NCBI GenBank assembly: GCA_945861915.1
Contig: CAMAWK010000029.1
Coordinates: 1-16,582, forward strand
Length of the DNA: 16,582 nt
Direction of reading: 5' to 3'
Origin: Flavobacterium psychrophilum
GTDB lineage: Bacteria > Bacteroidota > Bacteroidia > Flavobacteriales > Flavobacteriaceae
In this document: piece by piece, positions 8,540-15,760 of the stretch
Position numbering within the stretch: position 1 is the stretch's first letter
Layout: the number at the start of each line of letters is the position of its first letter
Program-made: the position numbers and the translations under genes
Notes under the pieces: generated by a model
The model's database searches: none
What the model saw: the letters and a program-made list of their open reading frames with translations, nothing else
Told to the model about the DNA's origin: nothing

Positions 8540-8830
8540 TTAGATATTGTTGTAAAAATCAATTGTTTCTCCCTCTTGTACTTGAACAAATGCTTTTTTG
8601 GTAGCATTTGTCTTTCCACTGATAAGTCCACTTTTAGTGTATTTTGTAGTTCTATCTGGTCTTACATTCATCGTATTGACACTAACGATTGTTACTCCAT
8701 AAGTAGCTTCAACCGCTTTCTTAATTTGTATTTTATTCGCTTTTTTGTCTACGAAAAATCCAAAGCGGTTTAAAACTTCACTTTCTTTGGTTACTTTTTC
8801 TGTTACTATAGGTTTAATTATGATGCTCAT
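8540..8830 (-). CDS. rplW: 50S ribosomal protein L23 (uL23)
   Basis: L23 lies at the exit of the polypeptide tunnel and docks trigger factor, SRP and the Sec translocon. The 96-residue product is the usual length (100 in E. coli). It opens IIIKPIVTEKVTKESE, contains FFVDKKANKIQIKKAVEATYGVTIVSVNT (the F-x-V-x-x-x-A-x-K-x-x-I-K-x-A-V-E core), and ends with a short C-terminal strand. It is 6 nt from both rplD and rplB. Confidence 0.97.
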   Translation of the reverse strand: MSIIIKPIVTEKVTKESEVLNRFGFFVDKKANKIQIKKAVEATYGVTIVSVNTMNVRPDRTTKYTKSGLISGKTNATKKAFVQVQEGETIDFYNNI

Positions 8831-8836
8831 ATCCTA

Positions 8837-9466
8837 TTATTTGCTTAAATTTTCTTCAATTCCTTCTAAAGAACCTTCTAATAACACTAAACTATTAGCG
8901 TTTAAAATATCGTAAGTGCTTATTTCTGAACTACTTATGACCTTAGAAGCTTTTAAATTGCGTGACGACAAATATACATTTTTATTCGAATCACCCAACA
9001 CAAATAAAGATTTTTTATTATCTAATTCTAAAGCCTTCAAAACATTAATGAAATTCTTAGTATTTGGAGTTTCAAAATTGAAATCTTCCAAAACAATAAT
9101 GTTCGATTCTTTCGCTTTAATTGAGAAAGCCGATTTTCTAGCTAAACGCTTTAGGCTTTTATTCAATTTGAATGAATAACTTCTTGGTCTTGGTCCAAAA
9201 ACAGTTCCACCACCTTTAAACAAAGGATTCTTAGCACTACCCGCACGAGCAGTTCCAGTCCCTTTTTGTTTTTTAATCTTTCTTGTACTTCCCGCAACTT
9301 CAGCTCTTTCTTTTGCTTTGTGCGTACCTTGTCTTTGATTTGCCAAATACTGCTTTACATCAAGATATACTGCATGATTATTTGGTTCTATACCGAATAC
9401 TGAATCCGAAAGTTGTACTTTTCTTCCAGTATCTTTTCCGTTAAAATCTACTACTTTTGCTTCCAT
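8837..9466 (-). CDS. rplD: 50S ribosomal protein L4 (uL4)
   Basis: L4 contributes a long loop to the exit-tunnel constriction. In E. coli it also represses the S10 operon by attenuation and translational control. The 209 residues fit the family (201 in E. coli). The tunnel loop is visible as KIKKQKGTGTARAGS followed by KGGGTVFGPRPRSYSFKLN (about residues 62-102). The start codon overlaps the rplC stop by one base (TAATG at 9468-9464), so L4 synthesis is probably translationally coupled to L3. Whether this L4 also regulates its own operon cannot be read from the protein. Confidence 0.98.
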   Translation of the reverse strand: MEAKVVDFNGKDTGRKVQLSDSVFGIEPNNHAVYLDVKQYLANQRQGTHKAKERAEVAGSTRKIKKQKGTGTARAGSAKNPLFKGGGTVFGPRPRSYSFKLNKSLKRLARKSAFSIKAKESNIIVLEDFNFETPNTKNFINVLKALELDNKKSLFVLGDSNKNVYLSSRNLKASKVISSSEISTYDILNANSLVLLEGSLEGIEENLSK

Positions 9467-10083
9467 TATTTCTGAATGATTACATATGAGTCTTTACATC
9501 CAGGAATACATCCCTTGATAACAAGTAGGTTCTTTTCAGCCACTACTTTTAAAACTCTAAGATTTTGAACTTTTACATTATCTCCTCCCATTCTTCCAGC
9601 CATACGCATTCCTTTGAATACTCTAGATGGATAAGAAGAAGCTCCTACAGAACCTGGCGCTCTTAAACGGTTGTGTTGACCGTGAGTTGCTTGTCCAACA
9701 CCACCAAAACCGTGACGTTTCACAACCCCCTGAAAACCTTTACCTTTAGATACACCTTGTACATCTACAAATTCTCCTTCTTCAAAAATGGAAACGTCAA
9801 TAACGTCACCTAACTTTTGTTCTGTTGCGAAATCTTGGAATTCAACGACTTTTTTCTTAGCTACAGTTCCTGCCTTTGCAAAATGACCTACGGCCGCTTT
9901 GGTGGAATGTTTCTCGTTTTTGTCATCGAAACCTAGCTGCAACGCTTCGTACCCGTCAACACCTTTGGTTCTGACTTGGGTAACAACACATGGACCTGCT
10001 TCAATAACGGTACAAGGAATATTTTTCCCGTTCTCGTCAAAGATACTTGTCATGCCAATTTTCTTACCGATTAACCCAGACAT
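9466..10083 (-). CDS. rplC: 50S ribosomal protein L3 (uL3)
   Basis: L3 is one of the first proteins to bind 23S rRNA, and its extension reaches toward the peptidyl-transferase centre. The 205 residues fit the family (209 in E. coli). It begins [18 protein letters not shown]. It contains the central L3 signature [15 protein letters not shown], then [15 protein letters not shown], with the Gln in the position methylated in E. coli. [19 protein letters not shown] follows. It is separated from rpsJ by a 75-nt spacer with hairpins and overlaps rplD by one base. Confidence 0.98.
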   Translation of the reverse strand: MSGLIGKKIGMTSIFDENGKNIPCTVIEAGPCVVTQVRTKGVDGYEALQLGFDDKNEKHSTKAAVGHFAKAGTVAKKKVVEFQDFATEQKLGDVIDVSIFEEGEFVDVQGVSKGKGFQGVVKRHGFGGVGQATHGQHNRLRAPGSVGASSYPSRVFKGMRMAGRMGGDNVKVQNLRVLKVVAEKNLLVIKGCIPGCKDSYVIIQK

Positions 10084-10115
10084 AATTATTATTTAATGAT
10101 TATTAAAAATATAAC

Positions 10116-10150
10116 TGAAAGATTGAAAATGGTATTATTCCATCTTTCAA
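10116..10150 (-). promoter_or_regulatory. Competing hairpins in the rpsJ-rplC spacer
   Basis: On the minus strand one 5' arm can pair in two ways. Structure A: TTGAAA (10150-10145) and ATGG (10143-10140) pair with CCAT (10132-10129) and TTTCAA (10128-10123), with one bulged G and a 7-nt loop. Structure B: TGAAAGAT (10149-10142) pairs perfectly with ATCTTTCA (10123-10116) around an 18-nt loop. The two are mutually exclusive. No U-run directly follows either hairpin, so this does not look like a plain terminator. It lies about 33 nt before the rplC start. Regulation by L4, as in the E. coli S10 operon, is only an analogy. Confidence 0.4.
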
Positions 10151-10158
10151 TTAATAAC

Positions 10159-10464
10159 TTATACTTTGATTTCTACTTCAACACCACTTGGCAACTCTAA
10201 TTTCATTAGAGCATCAATGGTTTTTGATGAAGAAGAGTAAATGTCAATTAATCTCTTGTATGACATTACTTCAAATTGCTCTCTCGCTTTTTTGTTCACG
10301 TGAGGAGAACGCAAAACTGTAAACAATTTTTTATGAGTTGGTAACGGGATTGGCCCTGTTACTACTGCACCTGTACTTTTAACAGTTTTTACAATCTTTT
10401 CTGATGATTTATCAACCAACATATGATCGTAAGATTTCAATTTTATTCTGATTTTTTGACTCAT
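10159..10464 (-). CDS. rpsJ: 30S ribosomal protein S10 (uS10)
   Basis: S10 is a head protein of the 30S subunit. In many bacteria it also acts as NusE in antitermination complexes. The 101 residues fit the family (103 in E. coli). It begins [18 protein letters not shown], and the S10 signature is at about residues 40-63 ([20 protein letters not shown], then AREQFE). It is 11 nt after fusA. In E. coli this gene heads its own operon, but here it continues directly from the str group. A 75-nt spacer follows. Confidence 0.98.
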   Translation of the reverse strand: MSQKIRIKLKSYDHMLVDKSSEKIVKTVKSTGAVVTGPIPLPTHKKLFTVLRSPHVNKKAREQFEVMSYKRLIDIYSSSSKTIDALMKLELPSGVEVEIKV

Positions 10465-10475
10465 TTTCTTAAAGA

Positions 10476-12632
10476 TTATGCGTTTCCTTTTGCTTTTTTG
10501 ATCACTGCTTCCGAAATATTAGAAGGTGTTTCTGCGTAATGTGAAAATTCCATTGTTGATGTTGCTCTACCAGAAGACAATGTTCTTAAGGTTGTAACAT
10601 AACCAAACATTTCTGATAATGGCACATCTGCTTTGATAGTTTTTGCACCTGCTCTATCACCCATGTCATTCACTTGACCTCTACGACGGTTAATATCTCC
10701 AACGATATCTCCCATGTTTTCTTCAGGTGTAATTACTTCCATTTTCATGATTGGCTCCAAAATAATAGCCCCAGCAGCTTTAGCTACTTCTCTATATCCC
10801 ATTCTTGCTGCTAATTCAAATGATAATGCATCGGAATCCACAGGGTGGAAAGATCCGTCCAACAAAGTTACTTTCAAACTATCTACTTGATAACCTGCCA
10901 AAGGTCCTGTTTTCATAGCTTCACGGAAACCTTTTTCTACAGAAGGTATATATTCTTTAGGAACGTTACCCCCTTTAACAGAGTTTACGAATTGTAATCC
11001 TACAGGAACTTTACCATCAACTTCATCAGCTGGTTCTAAAACAAATACGATATCACCGAATTTACCACGACCACCAGATTGTTTTTTATATGTTTCTCTG
11101 TGTTGAGCAGTTCTTGTAAACGCTTCTTTGTATTCAACTTGAGGTTCCCCTTGGTTTACCTCCACTTTGAATTCACGTTTCATTCTATCAACAAGGATGT
11201 CTAAGTGTAACTCACCCATTCCTGAGATAATAGTTTGACCTGAAGCTTCATCTGTTCTAACGGTAAACGTAGGGTCTTCTTCAGCTAATTTAGCCAAAGC
11301 CATACCCATTTTATCAACATCCGCTTTTGTCTTTGGCTCAATTGCAATACCAATTACTGGTGCAGGAAATTTCATTGACTCAAGAATGATTGGGTGTTTT
11401 TCATCACACAATGTATCTCCAGTTTTGATATCTTTAAATCCTACAGCAGCTCCAATATCTCCAGCCTCAATATATTCGATTGGATTCTGTTTGTTAGCGT
11501 GCATTTGGTAGATACGAGAAATTCTTTCTTTGTTTCCAGAACGCGTGTTCAAAACATAAGAACCTGCATCCAATCTTCCAGAATAAGCACGGAAGAAAGC
11601 CAAGCGACCAACGAACGGGTCAGTAGCAATCTTAAATGCTAAAGCAGCAAACGGCTCTTTAACATCTGGCTTACGCAAGATTTGAGTTTGATCTTCTTCA
11701 AGCAATTCTGAATCATCTGGATGAATTCCAGAAATACCGTCTTTATCCATTGGAGATGGCAAGTATTTACACACTGCATCTAACATGAATTGAACTCCTT
11801 TATTTTTAAATGAAGAACCTGCAATCATAGGAATGATTGCCATATCCATAACAGCAGCTCTCAACGCAATGTTGATTTCTTCTTCTGTAATAGAATTTTC
11901 GTCTTCCATGAATTTCTCCAATAGATTCTCGTCATAATCAGCTACAGCTTCGATAAGAATAGAACGATACTCTTTTACTTCGTCTAACATATCAGCTGGA
12001 ATATCTACCACTTCATAAGTAGCTCCCATTCCTGCATCATCCCAAACAATAGCTTGATTTCTAACTAAATCAACCACTCCTTTGAAGTCATTTTCTTCAC
12101 CAATTGGCAAAGTGATTGCAACGGCATTTGATTTTAGCATGTCTCTTACTTGTTGACATACCATCAAAAAGTTAGATCCTTGACGATCCATTTTATTTAC
12201 GAAACCAATTCTTGGCACTCTATATTGATCGGCTAATCTCCAGTTAGTTTCTGATTGTGGTTCCACACCGTCAACAGCAGAAAATAAGAAAACCAAACCA
12301 TCTAATACACGTAAAGAACGATTTACCTCAACAGTAAAGTCAACGTGACCAGGTGTATCAATAATATTAAAGTGATAAGGTAAACTTTCAGGTAATAATT
12401 TACCTTGTGTTGTTGGAAAATTCCATTCACAAGTGGTAGCAGCAGAAGTAATAGTAATTCCTCTTTCCTGCTCTTGTGCCATCCAGTCCATTGTTGCAGC
12501 ACCATCGTGTACTTCACCAATTTTGTGTGATTTTCCAGTGTAGAATAATATACGCTCTGTTGTGGTTGTTTTACCAGCATCAATGTGAGCAGCAATCCCG
12601 ATATTTCTTGTGTATTTTAAATCTCTAGCCAT
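10476..12632 (-). CDS. fusA: Elongation factor G, translocation GTPase
   Basis: EF-G hydrolyses GTP to move tRNAs and mRNA through the ribosome and acts in ribosome recycling. The 718 residues are slightly more than the 704 of E. coli. GTPase motifs are intact: G1 AHIDAGKT (15-22), G2 RGITI (57-61), G3 DTPGH (92-96) and G4 NKMD (146-149). The extra length includes about a dozen residues between G2 and G3 (residues ~72-86). Domain IV and the C-terminal EF-G domain are recognisable ([28 protein letters not shown]). It sits between rpsG and rpsJ, 11 nt from each. The neighbourhood marks it as the main EF-G rather than a paralogue. Confidence 0.98.
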   Translation of the reverse strand: MARDLKYTRNIGIAAHIDAGKTTTTERILFYTGKSHKIGEVHDGAATMDWMAQEQERGITITSAATTCEWNFPTTQGKLLPESLPYHFNIIDTPGHVDFTVEVNRSLRVLDGLVFLFSAVDGVEPQSETNWRLADQYRVPRIGFVNKMDRQGSNFLMVCQQVRDMLKSNAVAITLPIGEENDFKGVVDLVRNQAIVWDDAGMGATYEVVDIPADMLDEVKEYRSILIEAVADYDENLLEKFMEDENSITEEEINIALRAAVMDMAIIPMIAGSSFKNKGVQFMLDAVCKYLPSPMDKDGISGIHPDDSELLEEDQTQILRKPDVKEPFAALAFKIATDPFVGRLAFFRAYSGRLDAGSYVLNTRSGNKERISRIYQMHANKQNPIEYIEAGDIGAAVGFKDIKTGDTLCDEKHPIILESMKFPAPVIGIAIEPKTKADVDKMGMALAKLAEEDPTFTVRTDEASGQTIISGMGELHLDILVDRMKREFKVEVNQGEPQVEYKEAFTRTAQHRETYKKQSGGRGKFGDIVFVLEPADEVDGKVPVGLQFVNSVKGGNVPKEYIPSVEKGFREAMKTGPLAGYQVDSLKVTLLDGSFHPVDSDALSFELAARMGYREVAKAAGAIILEPIMKMEVITPEENMGDIVGDINRRRGQVNDMGDRAGAKTIKADVPLSEMFGYVTTLRTLSSGRATSTMEFSHYAETPSNISEAVIKKAKGNA

Positions 12633-12643
12633 TACTTTATGTA

Positions 12644-13120
12644 TTAAAATCTAAAATGTGAGAATGCTTTATTTGCTTCAGCCATTTTATGAGTATCCAT
12701 TCTCTTTTTAACAGCAGCACCTTCTTCTTTAGCAGCAGCTAAACATTCAGAAGCCAGTCTTTGAGCCATCGATTTCTCATTTCTTCTTCTAGAATAAAGT
12801 ATTAACCACTTCATCGCCATAGAAATTTTTCGGTCTGGTCTAATTTGCATTGGAATTTGAAATGTAGCTCCACCCACTCTACGACTACGTACTTCTACGT
12901 GAGGCATAACGTTTGTAAGTGCATCTTTCCAAATTTCTAATGATGTTTTGTCATCATTTTGCTTTTTTGTTTCTATAATGTCAATTGCATCATAAAAAAC
13001 TTTAAATGCTGTTGATTTTTTACCGTCCCACATTAAGTTGTTTACAAAACGGGTTACCAATTGGTCATTAAACCTTGGATCTGGTAAAAGTGGTCTTTTC
13101 TTTGCCGCTCTTTTTCTCAT
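12644..13120 (-). CDS. rpsG: 30S ribosomal protein S7 (uS7)
   Basis: S7 is a primary binder of the 3' domain of 16S rRNA and starts assembly of the 30S head. In E. coli it also represses the str operon. The 158 residues fit the family. It begins [19 protein letters not shown], with the conserved LPDPxF, then [21 protein letters not shown] (about 26-46). [20 protein letters not shown] is the S7 signature. It follows rpsL after an unusual 95-nt gap containing an octamer repeat. The start context is AACAAAAAAC before ATG. Confidence 0.98.
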   Translation of the reverse strand: MRKRAAKKRPLLPDPRFNDQLVTRFVNNLMWDGKKSTAFKVFYDAIDIIETKKQNDDKTSLEIWKDALTNVMPHVEVRSRRVGGATFQIPMQIRPDRKISMAMKWLILYSRRRNEKSMAQRLASECLAAAKEEGAAVKKRMDTHKMAEANKAFSHFRF

Positions 13121-13172
13121 GTTTTTTGTTTTAGGAAAAGGTTATAAAGTTTTGAGGCCATAAGGTTTAGCA

Positions 13173-13209
13173 AAAACTAAACTTCTAAACTTCTACACTT
13201 CTAAACTTT
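13173..13209 (-). repeat. Octamer tandem repeat in the rpsL-rpsG spacer
   Basis: On the plus strand the units are AAAACTAA (13173-13180), ACTTCTAA (13181-13188), ACTTCTAC (13189-13196), ACTTCTAA (13197-13204) and a partial ACTTT (13205-13209). The consensus on the transcribed strand is TTAGAAGT. Period 8 holds over more than four units with few mismatches. It occupies the start of the 95-nt rpsL-rpsG spacer, a few bases after the rpsL stop. No gene or stable hairpin was seen in the rest of that spacer. Its role is unknown; it may simply be slippage-prone sequence. Confidence 0.7.
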
Positions 13210-13215
13210 TTCAAA

Positions 13216-13599
13216 TTACTTTTTTGCTTCTTTAGGTCGTTTTGCTCCGTATTTAGATCTTCTTTGCGTTCTTCCTGCCACACCTGACGTATCAAGTGCA
13301 CCACGAACGATATGATATCTAACTCCTGGTAAATCTTTAACCCTTCCACCCCTAACTAATACTATCGAGTGCTCTTGTAGATTATGTCCTTCTCCAGGGA
13401 TGTATGCATTTACTTCATTACCATTTGTCAAACGCACACGCGCTACCTTACGCATCGCTGAGTTTGGTTTTTTTGGTGTAGTAGTGTAAACACGCGTACA
13501 AACCCCTCTTCTTTGAGGACAAGAATCTAAAGCAACCGATTTACTCTTCTTAGTTATTTGAGTTCTTCCTGTTCTTACTAATTGTTGAATAGTTGGCAT
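13216..13599 (-). CDS. rpsL: 30S ribosomal protein S12 (uS12)
   Basis: S12 lies at the decoding centre and controls accuracy; it is the classical streptomycin-resistance locus. The 127 residues fit the family (124 in E. coli). It begins [19 protein letters not shown] and has [21 protein letters not shown], with PNSAMRK where most phyla have [19 protein letters not shown] and [12 protein letters not shown] follow. Lys43 and Lys88 are both present, the streptomycin-sensitive state by this criterion. It is the first gene of the cluster, about 45 nt after the predicted transcription start. The start context AGTATTTAATT has no Shine-Dalgarno motif. Confidence 0.98.
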
Positions 13600-13632
13600 A
13601 ATTAAATACTAAAAATTACTTGTTTATAAATT

Positions 13633-13648
13633 CCCGCTTTTTACGGGG
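13633..13648 (-). promoter_or_regulatory. Short GC stem-loop at the predicted 5' end of the rpsL transcript
   Basis: On the minus strand CCCG (13647-13644) pairs with CGGG (13636-13633) around a 7-nt loop, TAAAAAG. It stands out as GC-rich sequence in an AT-rich region. It lies directly downstream of the -7 element at 13652-13659, so the transcript would begin at or within the first arm. If the start is near 13647 this would be a 5'-terminal hairpin. If the start lies further downstream, the stem does not form in RNA. Confidence 0.35.
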
Positions 13649-13651
13649 TTG

Positions 13652-13682
13652 CAAATGTAGAAAATATTTTTCACTAAACAAA
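13652..13682 (-). promoter_or_regulatory. Bacteroidota-type promoter for the rpsL ribosomal-protein cluster
   Basis: On the minus strand a -33 element TTTG (13682-13679) is followed by a 19-nt spacer and a -7 element TACATTTG (13659-13652). Both match the Bacteroidetes primary-sigma consensus (TTTG, then TAnnTTTG), with the usual spacing. Transcription would start around 13647-13644, leaving a leader of about 45 nt before the rpsL ATG. No comparable site was found in the long gaps inside the cluster, so this may drive most of it. Confidence 0.75.
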
Positions 13683-13819
13683 TCATAATTCATTAATTTT
13701 TTCTGAAAGAAAATATTTGTGTTTGAACTAGATACTAATTGAGAATATTCAACATCAAATCATAAAAAAACAATACCTTTTTAAGAATTACGTTTTTAAT
13801 TAAGTATTAAGATTGAAAC

Positions 13820-15613
13820 TTGAAAAACTTACATTTTTGCATTACTTTTATTAAAAAAAATCTTTTGAAAATTATAACAGTATTTTTAGTGTTTGTACTC
13901 TTTAGTCTTAATTGCAAAGCTCAAAACTTTGAATTAAAACTAATAGGAATGAATGAATCTGAAACCAAATCTATAGATTCATTGAACTACACCAAGAACC
14001 ATCTGAATCTAAAATCAATTCAGGAAGAGATAACTTTAGCGTCTGAAAAATTATCAAAAGAAGGCTATTTAGAAAATCAATTTCTTGAGAAAATAAAACT
14101 AAATGACTCTGCATATTATGCTAAATTTAGTTTGGGCAAGAAAACAAAATTTATACGTATATATATAGGTAAAACAAATCAAATCAAGAGGACAAATAAA
14201 GAAGAAATCCGATTAGAAAATAACAGTAACGAAATCAAGAACTTAATTGATTGGAAAACGGAAAAAGACACTTTAAAAATACCATTTACAGAAGTAGAAT
14301 CTTTTTTAAACAAGTCGATACAAAAATTAGAAAAAAAAGGATATGCTTTTGCAAAACTCAAATTAGAAAATTTTAATAGAACTAACACTTTTCTAATTGC
14401 CGAACTTCAATTTGAATTAGGAAAAGCAAGAGCATTGAATTCTATTGTTATCAATTACAAAAACAACGAGAAAAAAAATAGTTTTCCTGAAGGGCATTTG
14501 GCTCAAATAAACCGAAAATATAGAAATCGCGTTTTCAATTCAAATAGCGTGAATGGTATTTATGAAGATTTTGAAAAATTCAAATTTGTCAGCCAACTAA
14601 AATACCCTGAAATTTTATTCACAAGAGACACTACCAAAGTATATGTGTATTTGAATGATAAAAAATCAAACACGTTTGATGGATTTATTGGCTTTACCAA
14701 CAACGAAAACAACAAAGTGAAGCTCAACGGCTATTTGGATGTAAAATTAGAAAACACTTTAAAAGCAGGCGAACAATTTACATTATATTGGAAAAGTAAT
14801 GGAAATGATCAAAAAACATTTTCTACAGGAATCGAAATTCCTTATTTATTCAAAAGCCCTCTGGGAATAAAAGCTCAAATTAATATTTTCAAACAAGATA
14901 GTATTTTTCAAAATACAAAAACTGAAATAGATTTAGGCTATTATATCGATTACAATACCCGTCTTTTTCTAGGATATCAAGCGACGGAATCCAGCGATAT
15001 TCTAAACACAAACACCAAAACCATTAGTGATTATAAAAATTCTTTTATTTCCACCAATTTAGAATATCTAAAATCGGATGCTCAAAATTCAAATTTTCCT
15101 GTAAAATCATCACTTTCGGCTAATTTTGGAATCGGAAAAAGAACTTCCAACGAGTTTTCTAAAAATGCAGGAACCATTAAACAAGGTTATGTGAAAATTC
15201 AAGCTATGCACAATTTCTACTTGAACACTAAAAATTGTGTTAACATAAATTTTCATAACTATTTTTTAAAAAGCGACACCTATGTTACAAACGAATTATT
15301 CCGTTTTGGAGGAATCAATTCTATTCGAGGTTTTGCCGAAAATATTTTCCAAGCAAATTTTATGACAGCTTTTCAGTCTGAATATCGACATATCGTATCT
15401 TCTAACTTATATTTTCATACTATTTTAGATTACTGTTATTTTCAAGACCAAAGCCTTGATTACAATCAAAACCTAACTGGAATAGGTCTTGGGGTTGGGT
15501 TAAATACAAAAAGCGGTTTATTAAAATTTGCCTTTGCCAATGGCAATATTAAAAACCAAACCATTCAACTTAGCAACACAATTATCCACATTAACTACGT
15601 AGTTAGGTTTTAA
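13820..15613 (+). CDS. Omp85-family outer membrane protein (BamA/TamA-like)
   Basis: This is probably an outer membrane beta-barrel of the Omp85 superfamily, whose members insert or translocate outer membrane proteins; the client is unknown. The 597 residues start with a basic stretch and a hydrophobic signal (about 15-30), with likely cleavage after CKA at residue 34. Residues about 37-280 look like two or three POTRA-type units (for example LEKKGYAFAKLKL at 170-182). From about 285 alternating strands form the barrel. The strand-six motif IRGF is at residues 502-505, and the protein ends VVRF with the C-terminal Phe of a BAM signal. It is shorter than BamA (about 800). The start is TTG: an in-frame TGA lies just upstream and no ATG precedes residue 43. 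A second TTG at 13865 would give a shorter signal peptide beginning KIITVF. It is divergent from rpsL. Confidence 0.85.
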   Translation: MKNLHFCITFIKKNLLKIITVFLVFVLFSLNCKAQNFELKLIGMNESETKSIDSLNYTKNHLNLKSIQEEITLASEKLSKEGYLENQFLEKIKLNDSAYYAKFSLGKKTKFIRIYIGKTNQIKRTNKEEIRLENNSNEIKNLIDWKTEKDTLKIPFTEVESFLNKSIQKLEKKGYAFAKLKLENFNRTNTFLIAELQFELGKARALNSIVINYKNNEKKNSFPEGHLAQINRKYRNRVFNSNSVNGIYEDFEKFKFVSQLKYPEILFTRDTTKVYVYLNDKKSNTFDGFIGFTNNENNKVKLNGYLDVKLENTLKAGEQFTLYWKSNGNDQKTFSTGIEIPYLFKSPLGIKAQINIFKQDSIFQNTKTEIDLGYYIDYNTRLFLGYQATESSDILNTNTKTISDYKNSFISTNLEYLKSDAQNSNFPVKSSLSANFGIGKRTSNEFSKNAGTIKQGYVKIQAMHNFYLNTKNCVNINFHNYFLKSDTYVTNELFRFGGINSIRGFAENIFQANFMTAFQSEYRHIVSSNLYFHTILDYCYFQDQSLDYNQNLTGIGLGVGLNTKSGLLKFAFANGNIKNQTIQLSNTIIHINYVVRF

Positions 15614-15620
15614 TTTTTTT
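15592..15620 (+). terminator. Possible weak terminator at the end of the Omp85-family gene
   Basis: A perfect 14-bp palindrome, TAACTACGTAGTTA (15592-15605), overlaps the last codons of the gene. It is followed by GG and then a T-rich run interrupted by AA (to 15620). As RNA it could form a 5-bp stem with a 4-nt loop before a U-tract. The stem is short and AU-rich, so termination would be weak at best; the palindrome may be chance within the codons for Asn-Tyr-Val-Val. Confidence 0.3.
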
Positions 15621-15702
15621 GATAAAATACATTTTTATAACAAAATTAACACCTATTGTTAAATATTTTTTTGTATGTACGCATAAAATAATTGTTGTTT
15701 TA

Positions 15703-15734
15703 TTTGGTTAGTTAACAAATTATTAAGAATTTTG
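15703..15734 (+). promoter_or_regulatory. Possible promoter for the TonB-dependent receptor gene
   Basis: TTTG (15703-15706) is followed by 20 nt and GAATTTTG (15727-15734), which matches the Bacteroidetes -7 consensus TAnnTTTG at all fixed positions but the first. Transcription would start near 15740, leaving a leader of about 20 nt before the ATG at 15761. This is the best site in the 147-nt spacer (15614-15760), which is otherwise plain AT-rich sequence. One mismatch in an AT-rich region makes it tentative. Confidence 0.35.
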
Positions 15735-15760
15735 AAAAACTAATTCAAAATACTCAAACA

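Larger units (their letters stand above)
13600..13819. other. Divergent intergenic region between rpsL and the Omp85-family gene
   Basis: This 220-nt AT-rich region separates leftward rpsL from the rightward outer membrane protein gene. It holds the rpsL promoter and the GC stem-loop. For the rightward gene only weak -7-like octamers were seen (TACCTTTT at 13774 and TACGTTTT at 13789, each one base off TAnnTTTG), and neither has a TTG at the right distance. No open frame, RNA gene or repeat was recognised. Confidence 0.7.

Noticed and set aside
12323..12595. Second minus-strand frame of 90 codons within fusA
   Set aside because: It overlaps the EF-G GTPase domain in another frame. The EF-G frame carries all GTPase motifs, and the alternative product is Leu-rich with no family pattern.
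13171..13179. Possible internal promoter in the rpsL-rpsG spacer (TAGTTTTT on the minus strand)
   Set aside because: The -7 element is imperfect and no TTG lies 17-20 nt upstream; the sequence belongs to the edge of the tandem repeat.
13911..13925. Possible lipobox (SLNC) in the Omp85-family signal peptide
   Set aside because: The residue before Cys is Asn rather than Gly, Ala or Ser, and a signal peptidase I site (CKA-Q) directly follows. Omp85 proteins are not lipoproteins.
14179..14388. Minus-strand frame of 69 codons within the Omp85-family gene
   Set aside because: It is antisense to a long, coherent coding frame and is explained by AT-rich composition; the product is only hydrophobic low-complexity sequence.
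15656..15718. Inverted 7-mers TTGTTAA and TTAACAA about 50 nt apart in the receptor upstream region
   Set aside because: Short AT-rich matches this far apart are expected by chance.
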